From assembly GCA_034927445.1 (NCBI GenBank), contig JAYFPZ010000008.1, positions 62,001 to 126,000 on the forward strand: a stretch of 64,000 nucleotides of DNA. Reading direction: 5' to 3'. Of this stretch, positions 53,686 through 61,574 are shown piece by piece. The notes beneath the pieces were generated by a model. The model saw nothing but the letters and a program-made list of their open reading frames with translations, ran no database searches and was not told the DNA's origin. Position 1 is the first letter of the stretch; every line of letters begins with the position of its first letter. The stretch is from PHAA01 sp034927445. GTDB taxonomy: Bacteria; Bacillota; Syntrophomonadia; Syntrophomonadales; Syntrophomonadaceae. The translations under genes and the position numbers were made by a program.

Positions 53686-54113
53686 CTCGTCTGGCTTCCA
53701 TAGAGCCTGCGCCGCCGCTTTCTATGGCTCCAGTATATTATAAATAGTGCGATGGCGGCCCCCAGAGAATCTATCAATACGTCGGTAAACAGGGGGGTGC
53801 GTCCCCAAACATAGATCTGGTGAAATTCATCACTGGCGCCATAGAGCGTTGTCAGCAACCAGGCGGCCGGATAAGTCCAGCGCCAAGGATATAAGGCGTT
53901 GCGCAGGCAGATGGCCATGAACGCGTAAACCAAAAGATGGGCTGCCTTGCGGACTATTTTATTCAATAGGACAAGCGCCATGGCCGGTAAAAAGTCCAAC
54001 CGCCCGAGCGCCAGCATGGTATGATCGTTATTGGAGAGGGGAGACCCGGTAAACATATATAAGGCTACTCCCAGGACTATCGCAGTCAGCCCCCACAACC
54101 ATCTTTTCCGCAT
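53682..54113 (-). CDS. VanZ-like membrane protein
   Basis: The product is 143 residues with about four membrane helices. The VanZ signature is visible in KAAHLLVYAFMAICLRNAL near 57-75 and ASDEFHQIYVWGRTPLFTDVLIDSLGA near 92-118, cited as two parts. VanZ-like proteins have been linked to envelope stress and low-level teicoplanin resistance; the role here is unknown. It is convergent with the CorC-type gene. Confidence 0.85.
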   Translation of the reverse strand: MRKRWLWGLTAIVLGVALYMFTGSPLSNNDHTMLALGRLDFLPAMALVLLNKIVRKAAHLLVYAFMAICLRNALYPWRWTYPAAWLLTTLYGASDEFHQIYVWGRTPLFTDVLIDSLGAAIALFIIYWSHRKRRRRLYGSQTS

Positions 54114-54195
54114 AATTTGTTATCCTCCCGCCCAATGATCGCTTCTTTCCCGTGTTTGTCTATTTTACCATTTTTCAGAACCATAGCCTAATAGA

Positions 54196-54324
54196 GCTAA
54201 GCTTGCCAGCACCAAACTATTTTGGCTGGAATATATTGTGAATAACTGAACCTGATCTGATGCAGAGGCAAGTAAATAAGCTTAGCCATTTTCCCTGTCA
54301 GATTGCTGGTGGGGAATTTTTTTT
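54196..54324 (+). promoter_or_regulatory. Riboswitch-like structured leader with terminator
   Basis: A 9-bp closing stem (GCTAAGCTT 54196-54204 with AAGCTTAGC 54278-54286) encloses a bulged hairpin at 54206-54229 (CCAGC/GCTGG, CAAA/TTTG) and a small TGC/GCA hairpin near 54261-54269. It is followed at 54291-54316 by an 11-bp stem with three G-U pairs and then eight T (54317-54324). This is the layout of a metabolite-sensing leader. I cannot match it to a known class. The gene downstream is of unknown function. Confidence 0.5.
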
Positions 54325-54384
54325 GTGTCCCAAAATAAGTTCCCTGCCCAGGTAAGAACTGCAGCAAGGAGGAGGAATAAACTA

Positions 54385-54981
54385 TTGTCAGCCCACTTGG
54401 AGAAAATTAAGGAAGAAATCATTGCTTTACAACCTGTTTACACCGATATAGGAAATGCGACCCGGCTCATTTTACCCGAGGGTGAAAGCTTGGATTCCAG
54501 AGGAATGCGTTCGGTGATTATGGCTCTGGCTCGTATATACGCAGTTGATCTGGCTGCCCAGCGTGATAGTCTGGAGCTGCGTTTGAACCGTCATGGAGTA
54601 ATGCCTTTTTATCTGAGCAAAGAGCGGATTTTTGTGCCCTTGAAAATGAGGAAAGCCTTGGCGCCGAAGGATATGGTTTACGGTTACGTAGATGTAAGAT
54701 TTATGGGCGAAGTTGCAGCGAGCGGAGATCGGACTTGCATGGTGCCATTACCGGGCTCCAGACAGATAGAAATAGTTAGTAAACGGAGTACCGTGTTACA
54801 GTGCCAGCACATGGGACAGCGCCTGCTGAAGATACTGAATAGCGAAAAAAGCTCTGATCCGGGCGAAAAGATCCTGACCGATGTCAGCATTTACTTGCAC
54901 CGTACGATAAAAGGCATCGAAAGGCGTCTGGAAAATATCGAAGTGGCAATTATCGACCACGAGGCGAGGGAGGAAAAGTAA
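54385..54981 (+). CDS. Protein of unknown function behind a structured leader
   Basis: The product is about 198 residues and soluble. An N-terminal helical part (SAHLEKIKEEIIALQ) is followed by a mixed region with MPFYLSKERIFVPLKMRKAL near 74-93 and basic segments, and a helical, charged C-terminus. I do not recognise it. A far resemblance to ComK-type strands was considered but is not strong enough. TTG 54385 is chosen because AAGGAGGAGG lies nine bases upstream; the in-frame GTG at 54325 abuts the T tract of the leader terminator. Confidence 0.65.
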   Translation: MSAHLEKIKEEIIALQPVYTDIGNATRLILPEGESLDSRGMRSVIMALARIYAVDLAAQRDSLELRLNRHGVMPFYLSKERIFVPLKMRKALAPKDMVYGYVDVRFMGEVAASGDRTCMVPLPGSRQIEIVSKRSTVLQCQHMGQRLLKILNSEKSSDPGEKILTDVSIYLHRTIKGIERRLENIEVAIIDHEAREEK

Positions 54982-54987
54982 GAAGGA

Positions 54988-55023
54988 TAAAAAAAGGGGT
55001 TCTCAGATATCTATCGAGAACCC
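54988..55023 (-). terminator. Intrinsic terminator, best read on the - strand
   Basis: GGGTTCTC (54997-55004) pairs with GAGAACCC (55016-55023). On the - strand the stem is followed by C and seven T. It could end transcripts from the DUF1659/DUF2922 pair about 620 bases away, or act weakly after the gene ending at 54981. Confidence 0.65.
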
Positions 55024-55321
55024 GAAATAAGGGGAATTTATAAAAAGTATCGACCGGAGACGTTAATAGATGTCCGGACCATACATTTACCAACCAAATT
55101 TTTCATCACTAATTTATGCAAAGTTCATGCCAAATCTATGAGACAAGGGGAACAAATGATTCTTATTGATCAAGGTACAAGGCTTACCGGGATTTAGAAG
55201 TTAAAAAATTTATATTTGCACAGTCATGTTACAGGTGCTTTAAAGCAAAAAGTGACAGGTTGGTACACTAATGTGTTTCATTTATGAGGCATATATGTCA
55301 CGGCCTGATACAGTAGAGACG

Positions 55322-55640
55322 CAAAGGGCGGGAATTATCACGCCCTCAGACCGCCCAAAAAGCCCCAAGAGCGTTATTAATTCGTGAGTGAAGCGAACAT
55401 AGGTTGTGCCCTTTGGGTGCGGCGTTATTAACGCTCGATCAACGTACATGTGGTAGGGGACATTCCTCTGCGAGGTGTGTTCCCATACCTTAATCCGCCT
55501 CGATCACGGACTTTCATTAATGTCTTGCTTTTGCAACATTAATAGTACCGTTTATGGTACATCAGTAGTGCCCTTGGATGAACTTTTTGCTCGGTCTGCC
55601 TATATTGACGTTTTGAAGGCGGGAAATTATCCCGCCCTTA
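55322..55640. other. Hairpin-rich gene-free region, candidate structured RNA
   Basis: Six stems can be drawn: 55327-55346, 55370-55437 (12 bp with one mismatch), 55453-55490 (with inner CCTC/GAGG), 55517-55544 (7+4 bp, TTTT loop), 55546-55561 and 55619-55637. The first and last hairpins are near copies (GGCGGGAA-TTATC-CGCCC). No credible coding frame is present in 55024-55647. On the - strand this would be the 3' part of a transcript from the DUF2922 gene ending at the terminator near 54988. Strand and family are unknown. Confidence 0.4.
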
Positions 55641-55647
55641 TAGTGAG

Positions 55648-55878
55648 TTATATCAGGACCATGTCTGAACTGTCAGTTACTACCAGGCGGGCTTCGATTT
55701 TGCCGATCAGGTCCCCGCCGGTGCTGGAAAAGATATTTCTCGCGATAATAGTATCCATAGCCGCGGCTACTTCAGCACCAGTTAAGGGATCTTTGGCATT
55801 ATAGACTCTTATGCGCTGGGTACGGCCTAATTCAGTAGTGAAATCCATTTCGAGGCTTCTAACAGCTGCCATCTGCAT
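55648..55878 (-). CDS. DUF2922 family small protein
   Basis: The product is 76 residues with the DUF2922 pattern: an opening SLEMDFTTELGRTQRIRVYNAKDPL, then EVAAAMDTIIARNIF near 36-50, and an end IEARLVVTDSS. The family is short, soluble and of unknown function in Firmicutes and is typically found beside DUF1659 genes, as here. AAAGGAGG precedes the start; the second ATG six bases on is also possible. Confidence 0.85.
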   Translation of the reverse strand: MQMAAVRSLEMDFTTELGRTQRIRVYNAKDPLTGAEVAAAMDTIIARNIFSSTGGDLIGKIEARLVVTDSSDMVLI

Positions 55879-55916
55879 GACCTCCTTTCTTTTCGAGAAT
55901 AAACGAAATCCTGCAA

Positions 55917-56141
55917 TTATTCAGATTCCATCTCAACCACGTTTCTGCGCTGGACAGCGTTGCAGGTTTTGCTCTGCAGCGCAATTAAGGCCTGGGCCAC
56001 CGCATAAACGTCTTCGTCGGCGGTATCGGTTTTAACGTTCTTGTATATGCGGCTTTGACTGAGAGCCTGCCCGGAGGCCCCGATACCATTGTCCATTACC
56101 AGAATCAGGTCAGAAGTTACAAAAGTAGCAGTAACTGCCAT
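55917..56141 (-). CDS. DUF1659 family small protein
   Basis: The product is 74 residues. The region SRIYKNVKTDTADEDVYAVAQALIALQSKT, near 29-58 and split here as a beta strand plus helix, is the DUF1659 signature. Function is unknown. The ATG has GGAGGTG nine bases upstream. It lies 38 bases before the DUF2922 gene, so the pair is very likely co-transcribed. Confidence 0.85.
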   Translation of the reverse strand: MAVTATFVTSDLILVMDNGIGASGQALSQSRIYKNVKTDTADEDVYAVAQALIALQSKTCNAVQRRNVVEMESE

Positions 56142-56595
56142 TGGTCACACCTCCATTCCCGGGGATTAGAAGTCGTTTTGACATCCATCTGTAGTTTAAT
56201 CCCCATGGGTTTAATCTGCGAAAACCGGGGAACTGCAAACAAAGACTTATAAAAGGCGAATAAATTAAAATAAAAAGTTTTTAGGCCGATGTTATTCTTA
56301 AGTCAGCAATTTAACTGGCAGGATCTTTAAAGATGCCTGAAATAATGCCGGACAACAGTAACAATATTAATCCCGGCTATCTCTGCCGGGTGGCAATAAC
56401 CAAGGCTATGCAATGCCTAATTTACCGGGGCGGTCGAGCCTGTTCCAGAATGCTTGGCCTTGCTTTGCTTTATCGTTTTCCGCCTTTTACAAATTTTGCA
56501 GGAAAATAGGGGAATGACATCGAAATAAGCACAATTAAGATTATCTTGATGAACCACGTTCCCAGCAGAGCAAAAAGGATTGCCATTTGTTGGGA
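56142..56595. other. Long intergenic space with several small hairpins
   Basis: No gene is seen between the DUF1659 start and the next promoter. Small stems occur at 56374-56390 (CCGGC/GCCGG) and 56403-56418 (AGGC/GCCT). A divergent promoter for the leftward pair must lie here but no clear consensus was found. Confidence 0.35.
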
Positions 56596-56615
56596 AGACT
56601 TTTATTATCTCTACA

Positions 56616-56624
56616 TGTTATAAT
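56616..56624 (+). promoter_or_regulatory. Extended -10 promoter candidate of the second EPS operon
   Basis: TGTTATAAT is a TGn-extended perfect -10. The -35 region is weak. A second TGG-extended TATACT lies at 56671-56679. Either would give a leader of roughly 50-100 bases before the coding start. Confidence 0.5.
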
Positions 56625-56728
56625 TTCGGGAGTATTATTACGTTTTCATTGAGGCTGTAAGCTGATTTCATGGTATACTGTTTCATAACCAAATAAGAGA
56701 TCCATACTCCCTATATTGAGGTATTATT

Positions 56729-58246
56729 ATGCAAAAAGTCGCGGTTGGTAACGCAGAAAACTATATCGTTTCGCCGCTTACCAGAAGAACCTCCGCCGTT
56801 CAAATCAAAAATATTAGTAGACGTTTATTAGCTGGTACTTGTCTTATATTGACTGATCTGGCAGGGGTGATAATTGCCCTGCTAATCGCTTATCAAATAC
56901 GTTTGCGAGTCTTGCCGACTATTTTCCCTATATTCCCGCACGAATCCCCCCCCCAATTGTCAGTGAAAATATGGTGGATTCTAGGATTAATCTTCATTTG
57001 CCTTGCCTATGAACGCCTATACACCAGACGGTTGCCCTTCTGGCGTGAAACCAAAAAAATAATCGCAGTTATCAACCTGTCTTTTATCATGATTTTTGCA
57101 GGTGTGTCACTGGCCAAACTGGGAGGCGAGGTGTCCAGAACCGTTCTGGTCCTGGGATATATTTTCGCCCTTATCTTAATACCGTTAGATCGTTATTTGC
57201 TTAAATCAATAATGGCGGTACTGGGGATCTGGCAGGAATATGTTCTTATTTTGGGAACCGACAGTACGGCGAGAAAAATTGCCGCCGTTTTAAACAAGGA
57301 CAACTATATGGGTTATCGGATATATGGGTTTTTAGGAAATAGTTCAGGAGCCAGGGGGAAAATCAGGGTGAATGCTGAGCGTATACCGGTATATGGAGGG
57401 TTTGAGGATGCCGAACGCATTCTTAAAGAAACCGGGATACAACAGGTAATCATTGCGGCTCCAACTATAGCGGGAAAAAAACTGGTACACCTCACCCACC
57501 AACTGCAGCCGTATACACGTTCTATTTTGGTTGTTCCTGATTTATGCGGTATTCCGGTTATAGACGGAGAAACGGAATACTTTTTTGAAGATCATATCCT
57601 GGGATTTCGCACCCATAATAACTTGGCTAATCCGATAAACGTTTGGGGCAAACGCTTATTTGACATTGTGGTAGGCTCTATCATCCTGATCGGGGTACTG
57701 CCGGTGCTGGCAGTTATAGCCGCTGCTATAAAACTCGATTCACCCGGGCCGGTAGGATTTTCCCACCGGAGAGTCGGACATAATGGCAACTATTTCAACC
57801 TTTACAAGTTTAGAAGTATGGTAGCCAATTCTCAGGAGCTGCTGGAAGATTTGCTGCGGCAAGACCCGGAGTTGAAAGAGGAATGGGAAGGCGATTTTAA
57901 ATTAAAAGATGACCCCAGGATAACCCGGGTAGGGAGATTTTTACGCAAAACCAGTCTGGATGAGCTGCCCCAGATATTTAATGTTATTAAAGGCGATATG
58001 AGTTTAGTAGGCCCGCGGCCGATTGTAGAAGAAGAAATTGACAAGTTTGATGAATACATTAAAGAATACTATATGGTTCTTCCGGGCATAACCGGCCTGT
58101 GGGCGGTAAGCGGGCGCAACGATATAGAATACGATGAACGGGTGCAAATGGAAACCTGGTATGTCCGCAACTGGTCGCTCTGGCTGGATATTTCCCTGCT
58201 GTTTCGGACCATACCGGTTGTTTTGGGGAAGAAGGGAGCCTATTGA
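56729..58246 (+). CDS. EPS-initiating polyprenyl glycosylphosphotransferase (CpsE/WbaP type)
   Basis: The product is 505 residues. Four to five N-terminal membrane helices (about 30-150) are followed by a CoA-binding-like Rossmann domain (YVLILGTDSTARKIAAVL near 171). A fifth hydrophobic segment and the PGT domain come next: NLYKFRSMV near 354, the Asp-Glu dyad in TSLDELPQIFN near 410, and MSLVGPRP near 424. It transfers a hexose-1-phosphate to undecaprenyl phosphate. It heads the second + strand polysaccharide operon. Confidence 0.9.
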   Translation: MQKVAVGNAENYIVSPLTRRTSAVQIKNISRRLLAGTCLILTDLAGVIIALLIAYQIRLRVLPTIFPIFPHESPPQLSVKIWWILGLIFICLAYERLYTRRLPFWRETKKIIAVINLSFIMIFAGVSLAKLGGEVSRTVLVLGYIFALILIPLDRYLLKSIMAVLGIWQEYVLILGTDSTARKIAAVLNKDNYMGYRIYGFLGNSSGARGKIRVNAERIPVYGGFEDAERILKETGIQQVIIAAPTIAGKKLVHLTHQLQPYTRSILVVPDLCGIPVIDGETEYFFEDHILGFRTHNNLANPINVWGKRLFDIVVGSIILIGVLPVLAVIAAAIKLDSPGPVGFSHRRVGHNGNYFNLYKFRSMVANSQELLEDLLRQDPELKEEWEGDFKLKDDPRITRVGRFLRKTSLDELPQIFNVIKGDMSLVGPRPIVEEEIDKFDEYIKEYYMVLPGITGLWAVSGRNDIEYDERVQMETWYVRNWSLWLDISLLFRTIPVVLGKKGAY

Positions 58247-58318
58247 ATTGCTGGTCTAGATTAAATACAGGATTAGTCCTTAGCGGCTTATCGTGATAGC
58301 TTTTATTAGGAAATGATT

Positions 58319-59470
58319 ATGGCCAAAAGAATATTATTTTGCGCGTCAACAGCGTCACATATTAATAATTTTCACCTTCCATATCTCAAAGTATTTCATG
58401 ATAATGGTTATGAAGTATGGGTAGCTGCCAAGTTACAGGAGCCGGTAATATATGCTGACCATACCGTTGATTTGCCTTTTGCCAAAAAAATATATAGTTT
58501 GCAAAACGTAAAAGCCATATTCATTATCAAAAAGCTATTGGAAGATCAATCTTTCGAGGTTGTAAGTACCCACACGGCTCTTGCCAGTGCTGTCATTCGA
58601 ATGGCCGTATTTCTATTAAAAAAAAAGCCGAAGGTCTTTTGTACCGTTCATGGCTATTTATTCAGCAAAAGTGATGGAATTAAAAAATTACTTTTGCTTA
58701 TACCCGAAAAAATATGTTCTTACATAACCGATGTACTGATGGTGATGAACCATGAGGACCTTGAAATAGCTAAACAATATAAATTGTATAATGATAAACT
58801 TTATTATATAGACGGTATGGGCGTTGATCCGTCACGATTTACGCATGTTGCCCCATCTGAAAAAAGCGAACATAAAAAGCAAATGGGATTTACGGATGAG
58901 GACTTTATATTCGTTTATGTTGCTGAATTTTCCAAACGCAAAAACCATAAATTATTAATTAATGCCTTTGCCGAAAGCGGATTGGCAAATGCACATCTGT
59001 TATTAGCGGGCGATGGCAAAACCCTAAATGAATGTAAACAACTCGTCAAACAATTAGGGCAAACCAATAAGATACATTTTTTAGGGTATGTCAATGACGT
59101 GACGCGTCTTTATGCTTTTTGTGACGCCGCCGTATCTCCCAGTTTAAGCGAAGGATTACCATTTAATATTATCGAAGCAATGGGCTGCGGATTGCCGGTG
59201 ATCGTTAGTGATATCAAAGGCCACCGTGAATTGGCGGAGCAATCTATAAATGGATTGCTTTTCCATAAAAAAAACCAGCAAGAACTTATTAACTGTTTGA
59301 AAGAGATGTATTTTTTTGATTATGAGCAGCGATTACTTTTGGGACAAGCTGGTATAAAAAAAGCGGAAGCATTTTCATTAGAATCTGTTTTCAATAAGAT
59401 CATGAATATTTATCAGAATAATTTAAAGGATTGTACTAGCCGGGAGATTGGACAATGTGACCTGGATTAA
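58319..59470 (+). CDS. Glycosyltransferase family 4
   Basis: This 383-residue GT-B enzyme has STASHINNFHLPYLKVFHDNG near 10-30. TVHGYLFSK lies near 107-115, FVYVAEFSKRKNHKLLINAF near 199, and the donor site LSEGLPFNIIEAMGCGLPVIVSD near 278-300. The start resembles EpsD-type GT4 enzymes. ATG 58319 has TTAGGA seven bases upstream; ATG 58313 is too close to it. It would extend the lipid-linked sugar made by the preceding enzyme. Confidence 0.88.
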   Translation: MAKRILFCASTASHINNFHLPYLKVFHDNGYEVWVAAKLQEPVIYADHTVDLPFAKKIYSLQNVKAIFIIKKLLEDQSFEVVSTHTALASAVIRMAVFLLKKKPKVFCTVHGYLFSKSDGIKKLLLLIPEKICSYITDVLMVMNHEDLEIAKQYKLYNDKLYYIDGMGVDPSRFTHVAPSEKSEHKKQMGFTDEDFIFVYVAEFSKRKNHKLLINAFAESGLANAHLLLAGDGKTLNECKQLVKQLGQTNKIHFLGYVNDVTRLYAFCDAAVSPSLSEGLPFNIIEAMGCGLPVIVSDIKGHRELAEQSINGLLFHKKNQQELINCLKEMYFFDYEQRLLLGQAGIKKAEAFSLESVFNKIMNIYQNNLKDCTSREIGQCDLD

Positions 59471-59594
59471 AATTGGGTCTTGAACACGATGCTAGGAATA
59501 AGTATTTTATGCAGGGATAGATTTTCTTTGAATCTGGTAATACAAAAGAATGGGCTTTATTTGGAAAAGAATAAGCACTTTAGAGGCATAAATC

Positions 59595-60971
59595 ATGGTA
59601 AATTTGAAAAATGTTTATAATTATTGGAAACAATATGGTGTCAGAAGCCTTGTAGGTCTGGTTTGGGAAAAACTAATTATTGACCCGCGTAGATTCCGGG
59701 GCGGAATAGAACGTTCAATACCTGATTTCACTCCGCAACCGTTTCCCGATTTATTTAAGAGTTGTGATTTTAAAGGCAGAACGCTGTGTTACCTTATACA
59801 CTATTTTTATCCTACGAAAAAAGGCGGCACTGAACGGTTTACATATAATCTGGCACAGGCAAATATAATGGACGGAAACAGAGCGCTTGTTATCACGTTG
59901 GGAAACCGCCCCCTTGCGGAGTATCCTTTTACTATCGGTGACATTTTTTTTCGCTATTATGAATATGAAGGTGTTCCTGTCATTGAGATAAGACATAGGC
60001 ATGCCCCTATTGGTCTGTATTATAAGAGAATTGATGATTCCGATACCGCTATGGCAGTTTTTGCGAGGCATATCATCGAATATGGGCATGTAGATATAGT
60101 TCATGCGACATATCCGCAGCCTTTTGCTTCGTTTTTAGCTGTTTGCGCTGAGAAGAACGTTCCATATATGGTGACTTTAACTGATTTTGCGATGCTATGC
60201 CATTATTCAACGATGGTAGACAAGCGCGGTAATTTCTGCGGCGGATCGCAGTGCGGGAAGCGCTGTGAGAAAATATGTTCCACGTACGGAATAAGGAGTT
60301 TTCTGAAGAGGTACTATACGGCTGCGCGAGTTTTACAAAGCGCGTATTGTATCACCGCGCCATCCAAATTTGTAGGAAACATTTTTAAAAACGATTTTCC
60401 TGGAACGCAGGTAAAAGTAATTCCTCACGGAATAGGCGGAATATTTACAAGCGCCCGAAAGCGTTCTGAGACCAAACGCTTTCTTTACGCAGGAACTTTG
60501 GCGCCGCTTAAAGGAGTTCATTTGCTTGTTCAGGCGTTTTGTGCGGTTAAAGGTGATATTACGCTTGATATATACGGGGATGGAAATAAGGATTATATAA
60601 TAGAGCTGAAACGTATGGCGGATGAGCGAGTAACATTTCCCGGAGCGGTAAGCGGAGACAATATGCCGGAGGTATTCAACCAAGCCGACTGTGTCATTAT
60701 TTCGTCGGTTTGGTATGAGACCTATAACTTTGTGGCACGTGAAGCTCTCGCGTGCGGTTGTATTGTTGTCGCGTCGAGAATTGGCGCTTTGCCGGAAGCG
60801 ATAAGTGAGGGCGAAAACGGTTTTTCGTTTGAAACCGGCAATATTGACGATCTGCAAAAAGCATTGAACCGCGCGCGGCAATTTGATTGGAGCAGATACA
60901 AAACAAGTATTTTTCCGTCAAGAGAAAAGGAGTATCTGGAGTACAGGCGGCTATATGAGCAAGTATATTGA
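59595..60971 (+). CDS. Glycosyltransferase family 4 with N-terminal extension
   Basis: The product is 458 residues. A ~65-residue extension precedes the GT-B start YLIHYFYPTKKGGTERFTYNLA near 66-87. A cysteine-rich insert CGGSQCGKRCEKIC near 207-220 is seen in some GT4 enzymes of this sort. The donor site is VWYETYNFVAREALACGCIVVAS near 374-396. Codon use, with many GCG and CGC triplets, differs from the previous gene. The acceptor is unknown. Confidence 0.85.
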   Translation: MVNLKNVYNYWKQYGVRSLVGLVWEKLIIDPRRFRGGIERSIPDFTPQPFPDLFKSCDFKGRTLCYLIHYFYPTKKGGTERFTYNLAQANIMDGNRALVITLGNRPLAEYPFTIGDIFFRYYEYEGVPVIEIRHRHAPIGLYYKRIDDSDTAMAVFARHIIEYGHVDIVHATYPQPFASFLAVCAEKNVPYMVTLTDFAMLCHYSTMVDKRGNFCGGSQCGKRCEKICSTYGIRSFLKRYYTAARVLQSAYCITAPSKFVGNIFKNDFPGTQVKVIPHGIGGIFTSARKRSETKRFLYAGTLAPLKGVHLLVQAFCAVKGDITLDIYGDGNKDYIIELKRMADERVTFPGAVSGDNMPEVFNQADCVIISSVWYETYNFVAREALACGCIVVASRIGALPEAISEGENGFSFETGNIDDLQKALNRARQFDWSRYKTSIFPSREKEYLEYRRLYEQVY

Positions 60972-61019
60972 TCAAAACTATAACGAAAAGCAATCAGGTA
61001 AAAGGCATGGAGGGAAATT

Positions 61020-61574
61020 ATGCAGAGACATTTGAGGCAGGTCAAACGCCAGTTATATAAGAATCTTTTTAAATCCTATCAGGGCTGGTACGGTTGGCAT
61101 AAGCTTGTAAAAAAATATAAACTGGGTAATACGGCAGTTATTCTCATGCCCTCGTGTGAAAGAGACTATAACTATAACGCATTGCTTTATCTCGACCAGA
61201 TGTTATTGTCAAGAAAATTTGATAATGCTGTTATTTTGACACATAGTGCTGTCGTGATGAAATCAGCTTCTTTGTTTTCTGATAAAATACTAGGTGTCGA
61301 AAAGTTCAGCCGTAAGCATGCTGAGCAGCTTATGCAATATTATTGCCTCTATGAATTTGACAAGCGTCTGATCGTCGCTTCTCTCGATGAGCCCAACGGC
61401 CGCAACGGCAGCGTGCTGATCGGCAAGAAGGGTACGACCTTGGAGGAAATATTTGTGATTGGGGTGTATAGGGTCTACCCCTACAATCAGAGGCCGGCTC
61501 CGAAATATTCGGGAGGCGATAAAGAAATAGAACAATTTTTAAATCCGGCGGGAGGCGCATCCAATGCAGGTTGA
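61020..61574 (+). CDS. Protein of unknown function in the sugar-activation block
   Basis: The product is 184 residues. A basic N-terminus (RHLRQVKRQLYKNLFKSYQ) precedes an alpha/beta region (TAVILMPSCERDYNYNALLYLDQML near 38). The later LIVASLDEPNGRNGSVLIGKKGTTLEEIFVIGVYRVY is cited as one region near 116-152. I do not recognise it. It overlaps the nucleotidyltransferase-kinase gene by 11 bases, so a shared pathway is likely. Base composition shifts to higher GC near 61370, inside this gene, as if two sources had been joined. Confidence 0.7.
   Translation: MQRHLRQVKRQLYKNLFKSYQGWYGWHKLVKKYKLGNTAVILMPSCERDYNYNALLYLDQMLLSRKFDNAVILTHSAVVMKSASLFSDKILGVEKFSRKHAEQLMQYYCLYEFDKRLIVASLDEPNGRNGSVLIGKKGTTLEEIFVIGVYRVYPYNQRPAPKYSGGDKEIEQFLNPAGGASNAG

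Noticed and set aside
54241..54275. GAACCTGATCTG, reminiscent of the TPP riboswitch 3' core
   Set aside because: The remaining TPP motifs (GGGGTGCC, CTGAGA and GCGTAGGGA) are absent, so the match is probably chance.
54325..54384. GTG start adding 20 residues to the unknown protein
   Set aside because: The codon directly follows the T tract of a terminator and lacks a well-spaced Shine-Dalgarno, while TTG 54385 has a strong one.
55310..55335. GAGACGCAAAGGGCGGG, similar to the GEMM core GGACGCAAAGCC
   Set aside because: The flanking GGCAAAC, GAAA-capped stem and GGGTCTAAG parts are missing.
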